This document shows, one piece after another, positions 1 through 8,250 of a DNA stretch of 64,000 nt. The position numbers and the translations under genes are program-made. The notes beneath the pieces were generated by a model. The model was not told where the DNA came from and ran no database searches. It was given only the letters and a program-made list of their open reading frames with translations. Source of the DNA: Anthropogastromicrobium sp963652495 (GTDB lineage: Bacteria; Bacillota; Clostridia; Lachnospirales; Lachnospiraceae); the NCBI GenBank assembly GCA_963652495.1, contig CAVJTU010000001.1, positions 41,654-105,653 on the forward strand, read 5' to 3'. How positions within the stretch are numbered: the stretch's first letter is position 1; every line of letters starts with the position of its first letter.

Positions 1-449
1 GCGCACTTGAGTATTTTAAATTGACAGGACGTCCAATCTCCGAGCATAATGAGAAACAGCGACAGAAAGCATCACCATACAATTTCTGCTATTTTGTTCT
101 GAATCGAGATCGCGCAGAATTGTATCGCCGCATTGATCTGCGCGTTGATCAGATGATGGAGCACGGCCTGTTAAAGGAAGTCGAGTCGTTAAAGGCGATG
201 GGATATGATCGAAGCTTTGTCTCCATGCAGGGACTTGGCTATAAGGAAATTTTTGCTTATCTTGACGGGGAATGCACGTTGGAAGAGGCTGTCAATCAGA
301 TTAAACAGTCTACAAGACATTTTGCAAAGCGTCAGCTGACCTGGTTTCGACGGGAGCGCGATGTGATTTGGCTTGATATTGATAATTTGACAAATGAAGA
401 AGTCTTAAAGCAGCTGACTGCACAGTGCAAAGAAAAATTGAATCTGTAA
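1..449 (+). CDS. miaA: tRNA dimethylallyltransferase (3' part, cut by window edge)
   Basis: This is the C-terminal part of MiaA, which transfers a dimethylallyl group to N6 of adenine 37 in tRNAs reading UNN codons. The frame is already open at base 3, where ALEYFKLTG leads into RPISEHN, a pattern typical of the family's insertion domain. GLGYKE and the basic TRHFAKRQLTWFRR segment near the end are also MiaA hallmarks. The N-terminal P-loop half lies outside the window. The gene ends 32 bases before the YnbB-type PLP gene; adjacency of miaA and ynbB is known in other Firmicutes, so co-transcription is likely. Confidence 0.95.
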   Translation, partial: ALEYFKLTGRPISEHNEKQRQKASPYNFCYFVLNRDRAELYRRIDLRVDQMMEHGLLKEVESLKAMGYDRSFVSMQGLGYKEIFAYLDGECTLEEAVNQIKQSTRHFAKRQLTWFRRERDVIWLDIDNLTNEEVLKQLTAQCKEKLNL

Positions 450-481
450 TACAACACACAGCATAGAAAGAGAGAAAGAAA

Positions 482-1762
482 ATGACCATGAAAGAGACCT
501 ACCTGTCCATGGGGATTGGTGAGAAAACATATGAATTTTGCGAAAAGATTGAGCAGGGACTGAAGGAGCGTTTCTGTGAGGTTGACCGCATTGCTGAGCA
601 AAATCAGATGAAGGTACTCGGTGCAATGCAGAAAAATCACGTTAGTGAGGCTTGTTTTGCAGCGACAACCGGATATGGCTATAACGATATGGGAAGAGAG
701 ACAATTGAGAAGGTGTATGCGGATACCTTTCATACAGAGGCGGCACTGGTGCGCCCGCAGATCACATGCGGAACTCACGCATTGGCACTCGCATTGTCTG
801 CAAATCTTCGCCCTGGCGATGAACTGCTTTCCCCGGTTGGAAAGCCGTATGATACACTTGAGGAAGTGATTGGCATTCGCCCGTCTGTTGGCTCTTTACG
901 AGAGTATAACATTTCCTACCGTCAGGTAGATCTGCTGCCGGAAGGCGGTTTTGATTGGGATGGCATCCGCGCTGCAATCAATGAAAAGACAAAGGTGGCA
1001 ACCATTCAGCGTTCCAAGGGTTATCAGACAAGACCGACGCTTTCTGTTGAGCGCATCGGCGAACTGATCGCTTTTATCAAGTCCATTAAGCCGGATGTGA
1101 TCTGTATGGTAGATAATTGTTACGGTGAGTTTATCGAGGAAATTGAGCCGTCTGATGTCGGCGCTGATATGACAGTGGGCTCTCTGATCAAAAATCCGGG
1201 CGGCGGACTGGCACCGATTGGCGGTTATATCTGCGGAACAAAGTCTTGCATTGAGCAGTGCGCATACCGCCTAAGCGCACCCGGACTTGGCCAGGAGGTT
1301 GGCGCATCTTTAGGTGTTCTTCCAGCCTTTTATCAGGGCTTTTTTCTGGCACCGACTGTAGCAGCAGGCGCACTTAAGGGTGCAATTTTTGCTGCAAATG
1401 TTTTTGAAAGACTTGGCTATGATGTGATTCCAAACGGCACAGAGCCGCGTTATGATATCATTCAGGCGGTAACCTTGAAAAAGCCGGAGGCATTGATTGC
1501 ATTCTGTCAGGGGATTCAGGCGGCAGCACCGGTTGACAGCTATGTAACACCAGAGCCGTGGGATATGCCGGGGTATGATTCACAGGTCATCATGGCAGCA
1601 GGTGCCTTTATTCAGGGTTCTTCCATTGAACTGAGTGCTGATGGCCCGTTAAAGGAGCCATATGCCGTTTATTTTCAGGGCGGTCTTACCTGGTATCATG
1701 CAAAGTATGGAATTATGATGGCACTCGAGAAGCTTGTTCAGGCTGGAATTGTTACATTGTGA
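482..1762 (+). CDS. PLP-dependent enzyme of the methionine gamma-lyase-like YnbB family
   Basis: A 426-residue protein of the fold-type I PLP family often called aluminium resistance protein or YnbB (Met_gamma_lyase domain). The likely PLP lysine is in SLIKNPGGG near residue 237, preceded by MVDNCYGEF carrying the cofactor-binding Asp. The substrate of this family is not established, so the lyase name is only homology. The start at 482 is followed by a second ATG at 488; the purine-rich AGAGAGAAAGAAA upstream does not separate them. The TGA stop (1760-1762) is completed by the first two bases of a repeat element, so the natural C-terminus may have been changed by that insertion. Confidence 0.9.
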   Translation: MTMKETYLSMGIGEKTYEFCEKIEQGLKERFCEVDRIAEQNQMKVLGAMQKNHVSEACFAATTGYGYNDMGRETIEKVYADTFHTEAALVRPQITCGTHALALALSANLRPGDELLSPVGKPYDTLEEVIGIRPSVGSLREYNISYRQVDLLPEGGFDWDGIRAAINEKTKVATIQRSKGYQTRPTLSVERIGELIAFIKSIKPDVICMVDNCYGEFIEEIEPSDVGADMTVGSLIKNPGGGLAPIGGYICGTKSCIEQCAYRLSAPGLGQEVGASLGVLPAFYQGFFLAPTVAAGALKGAIFAANVFERLGYDVIPNGTEPRYDIIQAVTLKKPEALIAFCQGIQAAAPVDSYVTPEPWDMPGYDSQVIMAAGAFIQGSSIELSADGPLKEPYAVYFQGGLTWYHAKYGIMMALEKLVQAGIVTL

Positions 1763-1936
1763 TGTTGGGGTCAAAAGGCATTTTGACCCCTTTGATACCA
1801 GATTGCTACGTGCTTTGCACTCTCGCAATCTTCAAAAACATTCGTAATCTTGCTCATGTTTTTGGCGGGTCAAGAGGTCAAAAATCCTCTTGCAAGCAAG
1901 CTTGCATCGGCTTTCTGACCTTTTGACCCTGGTATC
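1761..1936 (-). repeat. Composite MITE-like palindromic element (176 bp)
   Basis: The unit begins GATGTTGGGGTC and ends GACCCTGGTATC, which is the reverse orientation of the short family consensus. Inside are an AGATTGC...GCAATCT hairpin with an inner GTGC/GCAC stem (about 1800-1831), a CAAAAACAT...ATGTTTTTG hairpin (about 1834-1864), and the long-form core with AAGAGG...CCTCTT and GCAAGC-rich palindromes (1865-1920). The flanks ACATTGT and ATATTAT match at 5 of 7 positions, a degraded target duplication. It may be one composite or a short copy fused to a long copy. Confidence 0.8.
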
Positions 1937-2090
1937 ATATTATAGATTTATCGACAAAACAATCGTTGAGCCGCTTTCATGGCGGTTATTCGCGAAGATT
2001 TTCGTATGTCAAAGCAGAATCTGTCAGCTTTTGGCATACGGATTTCTTAATATTCAAAAATTTCTTCTATACTTTAAAAAAGAATTGTGC
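1937..2090. other. Intergenic region with two stem-loops, no gene
   Basis: Between the repeat and the radC promoter there is no convincing open frame. Two stem-loops are visible. One pairs GAGCCGC with GCGGTT near 1969-1988. The other pairs CGTATGTCAAAGC with GCTTTTGGCATACG (2003-2040) and is followed by GATTTCTTAATATTC. The second could be a weak terminator for the upstream transcript, but the T-run is poor. Confidence 0.45.
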
Positions 2091-2096
2091 TAAAAT
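2091..2096 (+). promoter_or_regulatory. Probable extended -10 promoter for the radC operon
   Basis: TAAAAT is preceded by TGC, giving an extended -10 (TGCTAAAAT), with an AT-rich upstream segment but no good -35. It lies about 42 bases before the radC ATG. Confidence 0.45.
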
Positions 2097-2137
2097 GAAT
2101 GCATAATGGTTTCGATACCTGGAAGTAAGGAACGATT

Positions 2138-2818
2138 ATGAAGCATGATATTTCAAAGCAGCTGCCCAAAGATATCCGACCGTATGAGCGGTGTGTGGAG
2201 CAGGGTGCCGGTGCATTAAACAATGCCGAACTGCTTGCCGTGATTTTGCGCACGGGAAGTGTTGGTGAAAATTCCCTTGAGCTTGCGTCGAGGCTCCTTT
2301 CAATTGAGAGCCTTCCAGGACTGGTTTCCATGACGGTTGAACAGCTGACAGGCATACGGGGAATTGGCAAAGTAAAGGCGATACAGCTCCAGTGCATTGG
2401 CGAGCTTGCAAGGCGTCTTAGCACAGCAAGGCAGCAGGGGATTGTACTGGACAGTCCTCAGGCAGTCGGAAACTATTATATGAACCGTCTGAAAGATGAA
2501 CGTCAGGAGCAGGTGATTCTTGTGCTCTTAAACAACAAGGGAGCATTGATTCGAGATCTTGTGCTGACGAAAGGTACAGTGAATCAGACCATTCTTTCGC
2601 CTAGAGAAGTCTTTGTTGAGGCATTTCGCTATCAGGCCGTAAAGATCATTTTGATTCACAATCACCCAAGCGGTGATCCTACTCCGAGCAGGGAGGATAT
2701 TGAAGTCACACGGCAGATTCAAAAGGCAGGAGAACTTACCGCCATTTTGCTGCTTGACCATGTCATCATCGGGGACGGCAGATTTATCAGTTTAAAAGAA
2801 CGAGGATATATTTCATGA
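2138..2818 (+). CDS. radC: RadC-family JAB/MPN domain protein
   Basis: A 226-residue RadC homologue. The N-terminal part has a helix-hairpin-helix-like GIRGIGKVKA segment around residues 72-81, and the C-terminal part has the metal-binding JAMM signature HNHPSGDPTPSRED near residue 174. RadC was linked to DNA repair in older work, but its cellular reaction is not settled. The stop overlaps the mreC start in an ATGA arrangement, so the two are translationally coupled. In many Clostridia mreB sits between radC and mreC; here it does not. Confidence 0.95.
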   Translation: MKHDISKQLPKDIRPYERCVEQGAGALNNAELLAVILRTGSVGENSLELASRLLSIESLPGLVSMTVEQLTGIRGIGKVKAIQLQCIGELARRLSTARQQGIVLDSPQAVGNYYMNRLKDERQEQVILVLLNNKGALIRDLVLTKGTVNQTILSPREVFVEAFRYQAVKIILIHNHPSGDPTPSREDIEVTRQIQKAGELTAILLLDHVIIGDGRFISLKERGYIS

Positions 2819-3690
2819 AGAGCAGCAAAAGAAACAACGATGTGAGAATGCCCTTTACCAGAAGACCGCAGCTGATTCTTTTTCTATTAACCGTATGCTG
2901 CATGGCTTCGATGGGGTATTACTACATTAAGAAAGAAAACATCGTATCGATTGCGCAGGTTGCAGGCGCGATTACGGTGCCGGTTCAGCAGGGTATTAAC
3001 AAGCTTGGAAGCCTTTTCTTTGACTTTGATCAGGATCGTCTGACGAAAGAAGAGATGAGAGCCAAAATCGAATCTCTTGAGGAAGAGAATGAATCACTAA
3101 AGGATGAGATGGTTTCTTATGATCAGAAAATTCAGGAATATCAGGATATGAGAGAACTTCTTGAGTTGAAAAGTACCTATGCGGATTATGACACAATCGG
3201 TGCCACGGTAATCTTTTCGGATATGACAGGAAACTGGTTTTCTACCTTTACAATTGATAAGGGAAGCGACGATGGATTGGAAGCAGGGATGAATGTGCTG
3301 TCTGGCGGCGGACTGGTCGGCTACATATCCGACATCGCATCCGGACATGCAGTCGTGACTTCAATTATCAACGACAATGTAAACGTCAGTGCTATGCAGT
3401 CCACCACTGGAGACAGTTGTGTTGTTACGGGCGATTTGCCGTACATGAAGGAACACGGATTGTTAAAGCTTCAGTACATGGATACCGATTTTGACATCAG
3501 CAGAGACAATGTAATTGTCACCTCAAACATTTCCGATCGTTACCTTCCGGGATTGGTAATCGGCTATGCGCAGGATGTATCGGTAGATGAAAATGGACTG
3601 GCTTCGTCAGGTTATCTTAAGCCAGCAGCTGATTTCAAGCATATTCGCAATGTGCTCGTAATCACGACGCAAAAGCAGCAAACAGAGTAA
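2815..3690 (+). CDS. mreC: Rod shape-determining protein MreC
   Basis: A 291-residue membrane-anchored MreC, which scaffolds the elongation peptidoglycan machinery outside the membrane. There is one N-terminal transmembrane helix (about residues 18-38), a coiled coil (about 78-122, rich in E, L and K) and the beta-barrel region with DKGSDDGLEAGMNVLS followed by GGLVGYISD. The ATG overlaps the radC stop. MreD follows 20 bases downstream. Confidence 0.95.
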   Translation: MKSSKRNNDVRMPFTRRPQLILFLLTVCCMASMGYYYIKKENIVSIAQVAGAITVPVQQGINKLGSLFFDFDQDRLTKEEMRAKIESLEEENESLKDEMVSYDQKIQEYQDMRELLELKSTYADYDTIGATVIFSDMTGNWFSTFTIDKGSDDGLEAGMNVLSGGGLVGYISDIASGHAVVTSIINDNVNVSAMQSTTGDSCVVTGDLPYMKEHGLLKLQYMDTDFDISRDNVIVTSNISDRYLPGLVIGYAQDVSVDENGLASSGYLKPAADFKHIRNVLVITTQKQQTE

Positions 3691-3710
3691 GTGGGGATGG
3701 AGAAAAACAT

Positions 3711-4241
3711 ATGAAGATTAAGATACTAAGAGTTGTTTTATGTATAGTACTTGCCGTCAGCTTATTTTTACTGCAGTCAAACTTTACGAGGATGTTCCCG
3801 CTTCTGACAGCAGCACCGAATCTGCTTTTGATTGTCACTTTTTCAGTTGGCTTTTTGAAGGGCAGAATGTGGGGAATGTTTACTGGTCTTGGCTGCGGTC
3901 TGCTGCTTGATGCATTCAGCGGTGGCGTGTTAGGCTATTATACGCTTGCATTTCTTTACATCGGCTATTTTAATGGTATTTTTACAAGAGTGCTGTCACA
4001 CGATATGGTAGTGATGCCTGTGCTTCTTTGCAGCGTCAATGAACTGATTTACAGTATATATATTTATGTGTTCAGTTTTCTTTTGTTTGGCCGGGTAAAT
4101 GCATTTGATTATATCAAGAATCTGGCACTCCCGGAGCTTTTGATGACTGCGGTTGCCACGATCATCGTATATGGCATAATCATGACAGCAGACAGACATC
4201 TGACAGAGGCAGAGAAAAGAGGAGAAAAGAGATTTGCTTAA
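3711..4241 (+). CDS. mreD: Rod shape-determining protein MreD
   Basis: A 176-residue, very hydrophobic protein with about five to six membrane helices and the FLKGRMWGMFTGLGCGLLLD segment seen in MreD. It works with MreC, RodA and PBP2 in side-wall synthesis. A GGGGATGGAG ribosome site precedes the ATG. Its stop overlaps the TTG start of the PBP2 gene. Confidence 0.92.
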   Translation: MKIKILRVVLCIVLAVSLFLLQSNFTRMFPLLTAAPNLLLIVTFSVGFLKGRMWGMFTGLGCGLLLDAFSGGVLGYYTLAFLYIGYFNGIFTRVLSHDMVVMPVLLCSVNELIYSIYIYVFSFLLFGRVNAFDYIKNLALPELLMTAVATIIVYGIIMTADRHLTEAEKRGEKRFA

Positions 4242-7107
4242 AGAATATTGGGATTTATTCAGGGAATGGGTAAAAAATACATTGAAGTCCAGAATTTTCT
4301 GGCTTGGTATTGTGTGCACGTTTTTTCTGGCAGTCCTGGTTGTAAGGCTGTTCCAGCTCCAGATCTTGGATGGAGCAGCTTATTATGATTCGTATGTTTC
4401 CCGTACTAAAAATGAGATTACAACGACAGCCACGAGAGGCACAATCTATGACCGAAATGGAGTGGTCCTTGCCGGAAATGAGGTCGTCTATAACCTGACC
4501 GTAAAGGATACGGGTGATTATACAAAGGCAAATGGTGATTTCAACGAGATGCTGCTGCGTCTGATTGCTGTCGTGAAAAAGCATGGTGGAACCATTGTGA
4601 CGGAGCTGCCGATCATTATTGATGACAGCGGCGAATTTGCCTACAGCGGAAAAGACAGCGCGATTCGCCAGCTGATCCGCGATGTATATGGAACATCCTT
4701 CATTCAGGAAAAAGAAAAAGAGGGCGAGGATGTTTATTCCTATGATGCAGAGACTGTAATGAGCCGTTTGATGAAGGTTTCGTATAATTTTACCACCAAG
4801 TGGAGCCGCGCAGATGAGATCAGCAAGGAGGAATCACTCGATCTGTGTAATATTCGCTATGCGATGCGTCTGACGACTTATGCAAAGTATAAGTCCACAA
4901 CAGTATGTTCCGATATCTCGGCAGAACTTCAGGCGGCGATTCTTGAGAATCAGGATCAGCTGCTCGGTGTTGAGGTGGAGCAGTCGGAGCGTCGTGTTTA
5001 TCCGGATGGCGTATACTTTTCCAATATTTTGGGTTATACCGGAAAGCCGAGTACGCAGGAACTTGAGACACTTCAGGAGAGTGATCCTACCTATGAGGCA
5101 ACAGATATGGTTGGAAAAGACGGACTCGAACAGTATTATGAGAGTGAGCTTTCCGGAACGAAGGGTACCGATACGGTATATTTGAATAATGTCGGACAGA
5201 TTCTTGATACAATTAGCAGTGAGCCTTCCGTCCGTGGAAATGATATTTACCTGACGATTGATCATGATCTTCAGGTGGCAGTGTACCATATCGTGGAGCA
5301 GCGTCTTGCTGATGTTCTTGTCGGAAAGCTGACAATCGAGGATTTCGAGGCTGACGATTCGACACTTGCAAGTGAGTTCCAGATTTCTGTAAAAGATGTC
5401 TATTATCAGATGTTTAATAACAACATTCTGGAAGAACAGCATTTTGCGGATGATGGTGCTTCAGAAGCTGAGCAGCAGATTCTCGCCTTGTATGAGGGAG
5501 AGTCCACACTTGCTCTTCGCCATATTTTGGAGGAACTGGCAGCAGATGCAACGATTCAGTCTGAACTGACAGAGGATATGCAGGATTACATGCAATATGT
5601 CTACACATTCTTACGGGAAAAGGGAATTATTACGGCGGATGAGATTGATACCTCCGATGAAACATTTCTTTCATGGAAAAATGCAGAGATTTCATTTTAT
5701 GACTTTTTGTCCTATGTGATTTCAAAAGGATGGATTGATTCCTCAAAGCTTGGTTCAGAGTCTGCTTATTCTGATTCCAGTCAGGTTATGAGTCAGGTCG
5801 TATCCTTCTGTGAAAAAAATCTTTCGGCTGACAGTGGTTTTCGTAAGCTTATATACAAAAAGCTGATTTACAATGAGCAGCTTTCCGGTAATCTGGTGTG
5901 TCTGGCGTTAATCGATCAGGGCATTTTAGATGCCGATAATGAGTCCTATCAGGAACTTCAGAATGGAGATGCGCAGACGGCATTTACCTTTATTCGAGAG
6001 AAAATTGGAAATACCGAATTGACACCGGCACAGATTGCACTCGATCCATGCAGCGGTTCCGCGATTGTAACCGATACGACAACAGGAGAACTGCTGGCAA
6101 TGGTGTCCTATCCGGGTTATGACCTGAATAAGTTATCAGGAACGGTAGATGCAGAGTATTGGACAAAGCTGATTAATGACCAGTCGGAGCCATTGTACGA
6201 TAAGGCAACTCAGGTTCGTATCGCACCAGGTTCTGTTTACAAGCTGGTAACGACCAGCGCGGGGCTCGAAGAGGGCGTGATTGACAGTTCTGAGTACATT
6301 GACTGTATCGGTACTTTTGATAAATTGGATCATCCGCGATGCTGGATTGCACGTGAGTCTGGCGGTGAGCATGGCCCGTTAAATACAGCCGGCGCAATTG
6401 AACAGTCATGCAACTTCTATTTTTATGAGGTCGGCTATCGCCTGAGTTTAAATGAAAATGGTGAATATGACGCACAGCTTGGTCTGGCAATGCTTCGCAA
6501 ATATGCGGAAAAGTATGGCTTTGGCGAGAAAAGCGGCGTGGAAGTCGCAGAAAATCTTTCACAGATTTCAACTGAGTATCCGGTAACGTCTGCGATTGGA
6601 CAAGGTACTAACAATCTGACCGCTATCAGTCTGGCACGCTACGTGACTGCACTCGCAACGGATGGTACACTCTATACTTTCCGTCTGTTAGATAAGATCT
6701 GTAATGCAGACGGAAATGTGATTGAAGAACTTACTCCACAGAGCGAGCAGATCGAGGGCATTTCACAGACAACGTACGATGTCATGAGAGAGGGTATGTA
6801 CCGAGTAGTTCACGGTGCTGGTACAGCGGCGAGTGCATTTACCGGATTGCAGATTGACATTGCCGGAAAATCCGGTTCCGTGCAGGAGAATCTTTCCCGT
6901 GCGAACCATGCGACCTTTATTTCTTACGGCCCGTATAACGATCCAAAGATTTCTGTTACAGTTTCCATTCCACATGGCTATATGGCATACAATGCTGCAG
7001 TGGTCTGCCGCTACATTTATCAATATTACTTTGGCTACATTGATATGGAAGACATTCTGGACAAGTCCTATAATACACTTGGAGAGTCAGCTACGTACAG
7101 TGACTGA
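4234..7107 (+). CDS. mrdA: Penicillin-binding protein 2 (class B transpeptidase) with large insert
   Basis: A class B PBP of 957 residues, well above the usual 600-700. One membrane helix lies near residues 23-43, followed by the dimerisation domain (TRGTIYDRNG around 68). The transpeptidase domain has SVYK near 666 (SxxK nucleophile motif), SCN near 724 and KSG near 878. A stretch of about 240 residues (roughly 360-600), acidic and predicted helical, separates the pedestal from the catalytic domain. The start is TTG, chosen because AGAGGAGAAAAGAG lies just upstream. It follows mreD with an 8-base overlap and probably pairs with the SEDS protein at 8251. Confidence 0.93.
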   Translation: MLKEYWDLFREWVKNTLKSRIFWLGIVCTFFLAVLVVRLFQLQILDGAAYYDSYVSRTKNEITTTATRGTIYDRNGVVLAGNEVVYNLTVKDTGDYTKANGDFNEMLLRLIAVVKKHGGTIVTELPIIIDDSGEFAYSGKDSAIRQLIRDVYGTSFIQEKEKEGEDVYSYDAETVMSRLMKVSYNFTTKWSRADEISKEESLDLCNIRYAMRLTTYAKYKSTTVCSDISAELQAAILENQDQLLGVEVEQSERRVYPDGVYFSNILGYTGKPSTQELETLQESDPTYEATDMVGKDGLEQYYESELSGTKGTDTVYLNNVGQILDTISSEPSVRGNDIYLTIDHDLQVAVYHIVEQRLADVLVGKLTIEDFEADDSTLASEFQISVKDVYYQMFNNNILEEQHFADDGASEAEQQILALYEGESTLALRHILEELAADATIQSELTEDMQDYMQYVYTFLREKGIITADEIDTSDETFLSWKNAEISFYDFLSYVISKGWIDSSKLGSESAYSDSSQVMSQVVSFCEKNLSADSGFRKLIYKKLIYNEQLSGNLVCLALIDQGILDADNESYQELQNGDAQTAFTFIREKIGNTELTPAQIALDPCSGSAIVTDTTTGELLAMVSYPGYDLNKLSGTVDAEYWTKLINDQSEPLYDKATQVRIAPGSVYKLVTTSAGLEEGVIDSSEYIDCIGTFDKLDHPRCWIARESGGEHGPLNTAGAIEQSCNFYFYEVGYRLSLNENGEYDAQLGLAMLRKYAEKYGFGEKSGVEVAENLSQISTEYPVTSAIGQGTNNLTAISLARYVTALATDGTLYTFRLLDKICNADGNVIEELTPQSEQIEGISQTTYDVMREGMYRVVHGAGTAASAFTGLQIDIAGKSGSVQENLSRANHATFISYGPYNDPKISVTVSIPHGYMAYNAAVVCRYIYQYYFGYIDMEDILDKSYNTLGESATYSD

Positions 7108-7163
7108 TGCAGGATACCAAAGACAGGAATAAAGAAAAGGCTCAGAAAGGTTTGGAAAATATC

Positions 7164-7961
7164 ATGAGTGAAGTGATTGTTGTGACGTCGGGAAAAGGCG
7201 GAGTCGGAAAAACAACGGTTGTTGCAAATCTTGGATGCGGTCTTGCGCTTCTGGGGAATAAGGTCGTCCTGATTGATACGGATATCGGTCTTCGGAATCT
7301 GGATGTTGTGATGGGATTGGAAAATCGCATCGTATATAATCTTGTTGATGTAGTAGAGGGAAGCTGTCGGATCAAACAGGCACTGATAAAGGACAAAAAT
7401 CATCAGGGTCTGTATCTGATGCCGTCGGCGCAGACAAGGGATAAATCGAGCGTTACACCGCAGCAGATGAAAAAGCTGACACAGGAATTGACAGAAGAAT
7501 TTGATTATGTAATTCTGGACTGTCCGGCAGGTATTGAGCAGGGGTTTAAAAATGCCGTGGCAGGTGCTTCGAGAGCGATTATCGTCACCACGCCGGAGGT
7601 ATCTGCGATACGTGATGCGGATCGGGTGATTGGTCTTCTTGAAGCTGACGGGATGAAAAAGATGGAAATGATTGTCAACCGTATTCGTCCCGATCTGGTG
7701 GAGAGAGAGGATATGATGTCACTTAGTGATATTCAGGAAATATTAACGGTTCCGGTAATCGGTGCTGTGACGGATGAGGAAGAGATCGTCATATCGAGCA
7801 ACAATGGAGAACCGGTAGCCGGAAGGGATACCCCGTTGGGACAGACATTTATTGATATCTGTCGAAGAATCATGGGTGAAGATATCCCGGTCACACAGCC
7901 TGTCTCACAAAAGAGGCTGCTCCAAAGGCTAAAAAGTATTTTGGAAAAGAAAGGAAAATGA
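7164..7961 (+). CDS. minD: Septum site-determining ATPase MinD
   Basis: MinD is a membrane-associated ATPase that positions the division septum. The deviant Walker A motif GKGGVGKTT lies at residues 10-18 and the C-terminus RLLQRLKSILEKKGK is the expected amphipathic membrane helix. I place the start at the ATG giving MSEVIVVTSGK, 9 bases after GGAAAA. An in-frame ATG at 7107 would add 19 charged residues not typical of MinD and has no ribosome site, though it overlaps the PBP2 stop as TGATG. No minC lies next to it. Confidence 0.93.
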   Translation: MSEVIVVTSGKGGVGKTTVVANLGCGLALLGNKVVLIDTDIGLRNLDVVMGLENRIVYNLVDVVEGSCRIKQALIKDKNHQGLYLMPSAQTRDKSSVTPQQMKKLTQELTEEFDYVILDCPAGIEQGFKNAVAGASRAIIVTTPEVSAIRDADRVIGLLEADGMKKMEMIVNRIRPDLVEREDMMSLSDIQEILTVPVIGAVTDEEEIVISSNNGEPVAGRDTPLGQTFIDICRRIMGEDIPVTQPVSQKRLLQRLKSILEKKGK

Positions 7962-7967
7962 GGCGAT

Positions 7968-8225
7968 ATGGTCAGGCATTCATTACCCGGTCAGGGAATT
8001 TGCTCCGGAAAGACTGCGAAGGAGCGTCTGATACAAATGATGCTTGAGGAACATACGCAGTGTACACCGCAGGTGCTAAACTGCATGGAACATGACATTA
8101 CCAGGACGATTTCAAAATATCTGCCGGTATCTGATAAAAATATCTGTCTGTATGTAAAGCGAAGCACGGGGAGAATTTTGCTGTTTACCATCACAGAGCT
8201 TTCCGCAGTCAAAGAAGACAGATAG
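7968..8225 (+). CDS. minE: Divergent MinE-like topological specificity factor
   Basis: An 85-residue protein placed directly after minD. TAKERLIQMMLEEH matches the MinD-contacting segment of MinE, and DITRTISKYLPV followed by ILLFTITEL matches the C-terminal topological domain. The first 16 residues (MVRHSLPGQGICSGK) lack the hydrophobic membrane-targeting helix usual at the MinE N-terminus. GAGG just upstream supports the start. MinE would make MinD oscillate; whether this shortened form does so is uncertain. Confidence 0.8.
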   Translation: MVRHSLPGQGICSGKTAKERLIQMMLEEHTQCTPQVLNCMEHDITRTISKYLPVSDKNICLYVKRSTGRILLFTITELSAVKEDR

Positions 8226-8250
8226 AGACAAAGAAAGGAAATCTGCCAGT

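Noticed and set aside
1890..2093. Open frame of 67 codons between the PLP gene and radC
   Set aside because: It lies largely inside the repeat element and hairpins, has no ribosome site and no recognisable product.
4834..5442. 202-codon open frame on the minus strand
   Set aside because: It is wholly antisense to the PBP2 insert, has no ribosome site, and its composition is what codon bias on the other strand would produce.
7107..7163. N-terminal extension of MinD from the ATG overlapping the PBP2 stop
   Set aside because: It would add 19 charged residues not seen in MinD, lacks a ribosome site, and the ATG at 7164 gives the standard N-terminus.
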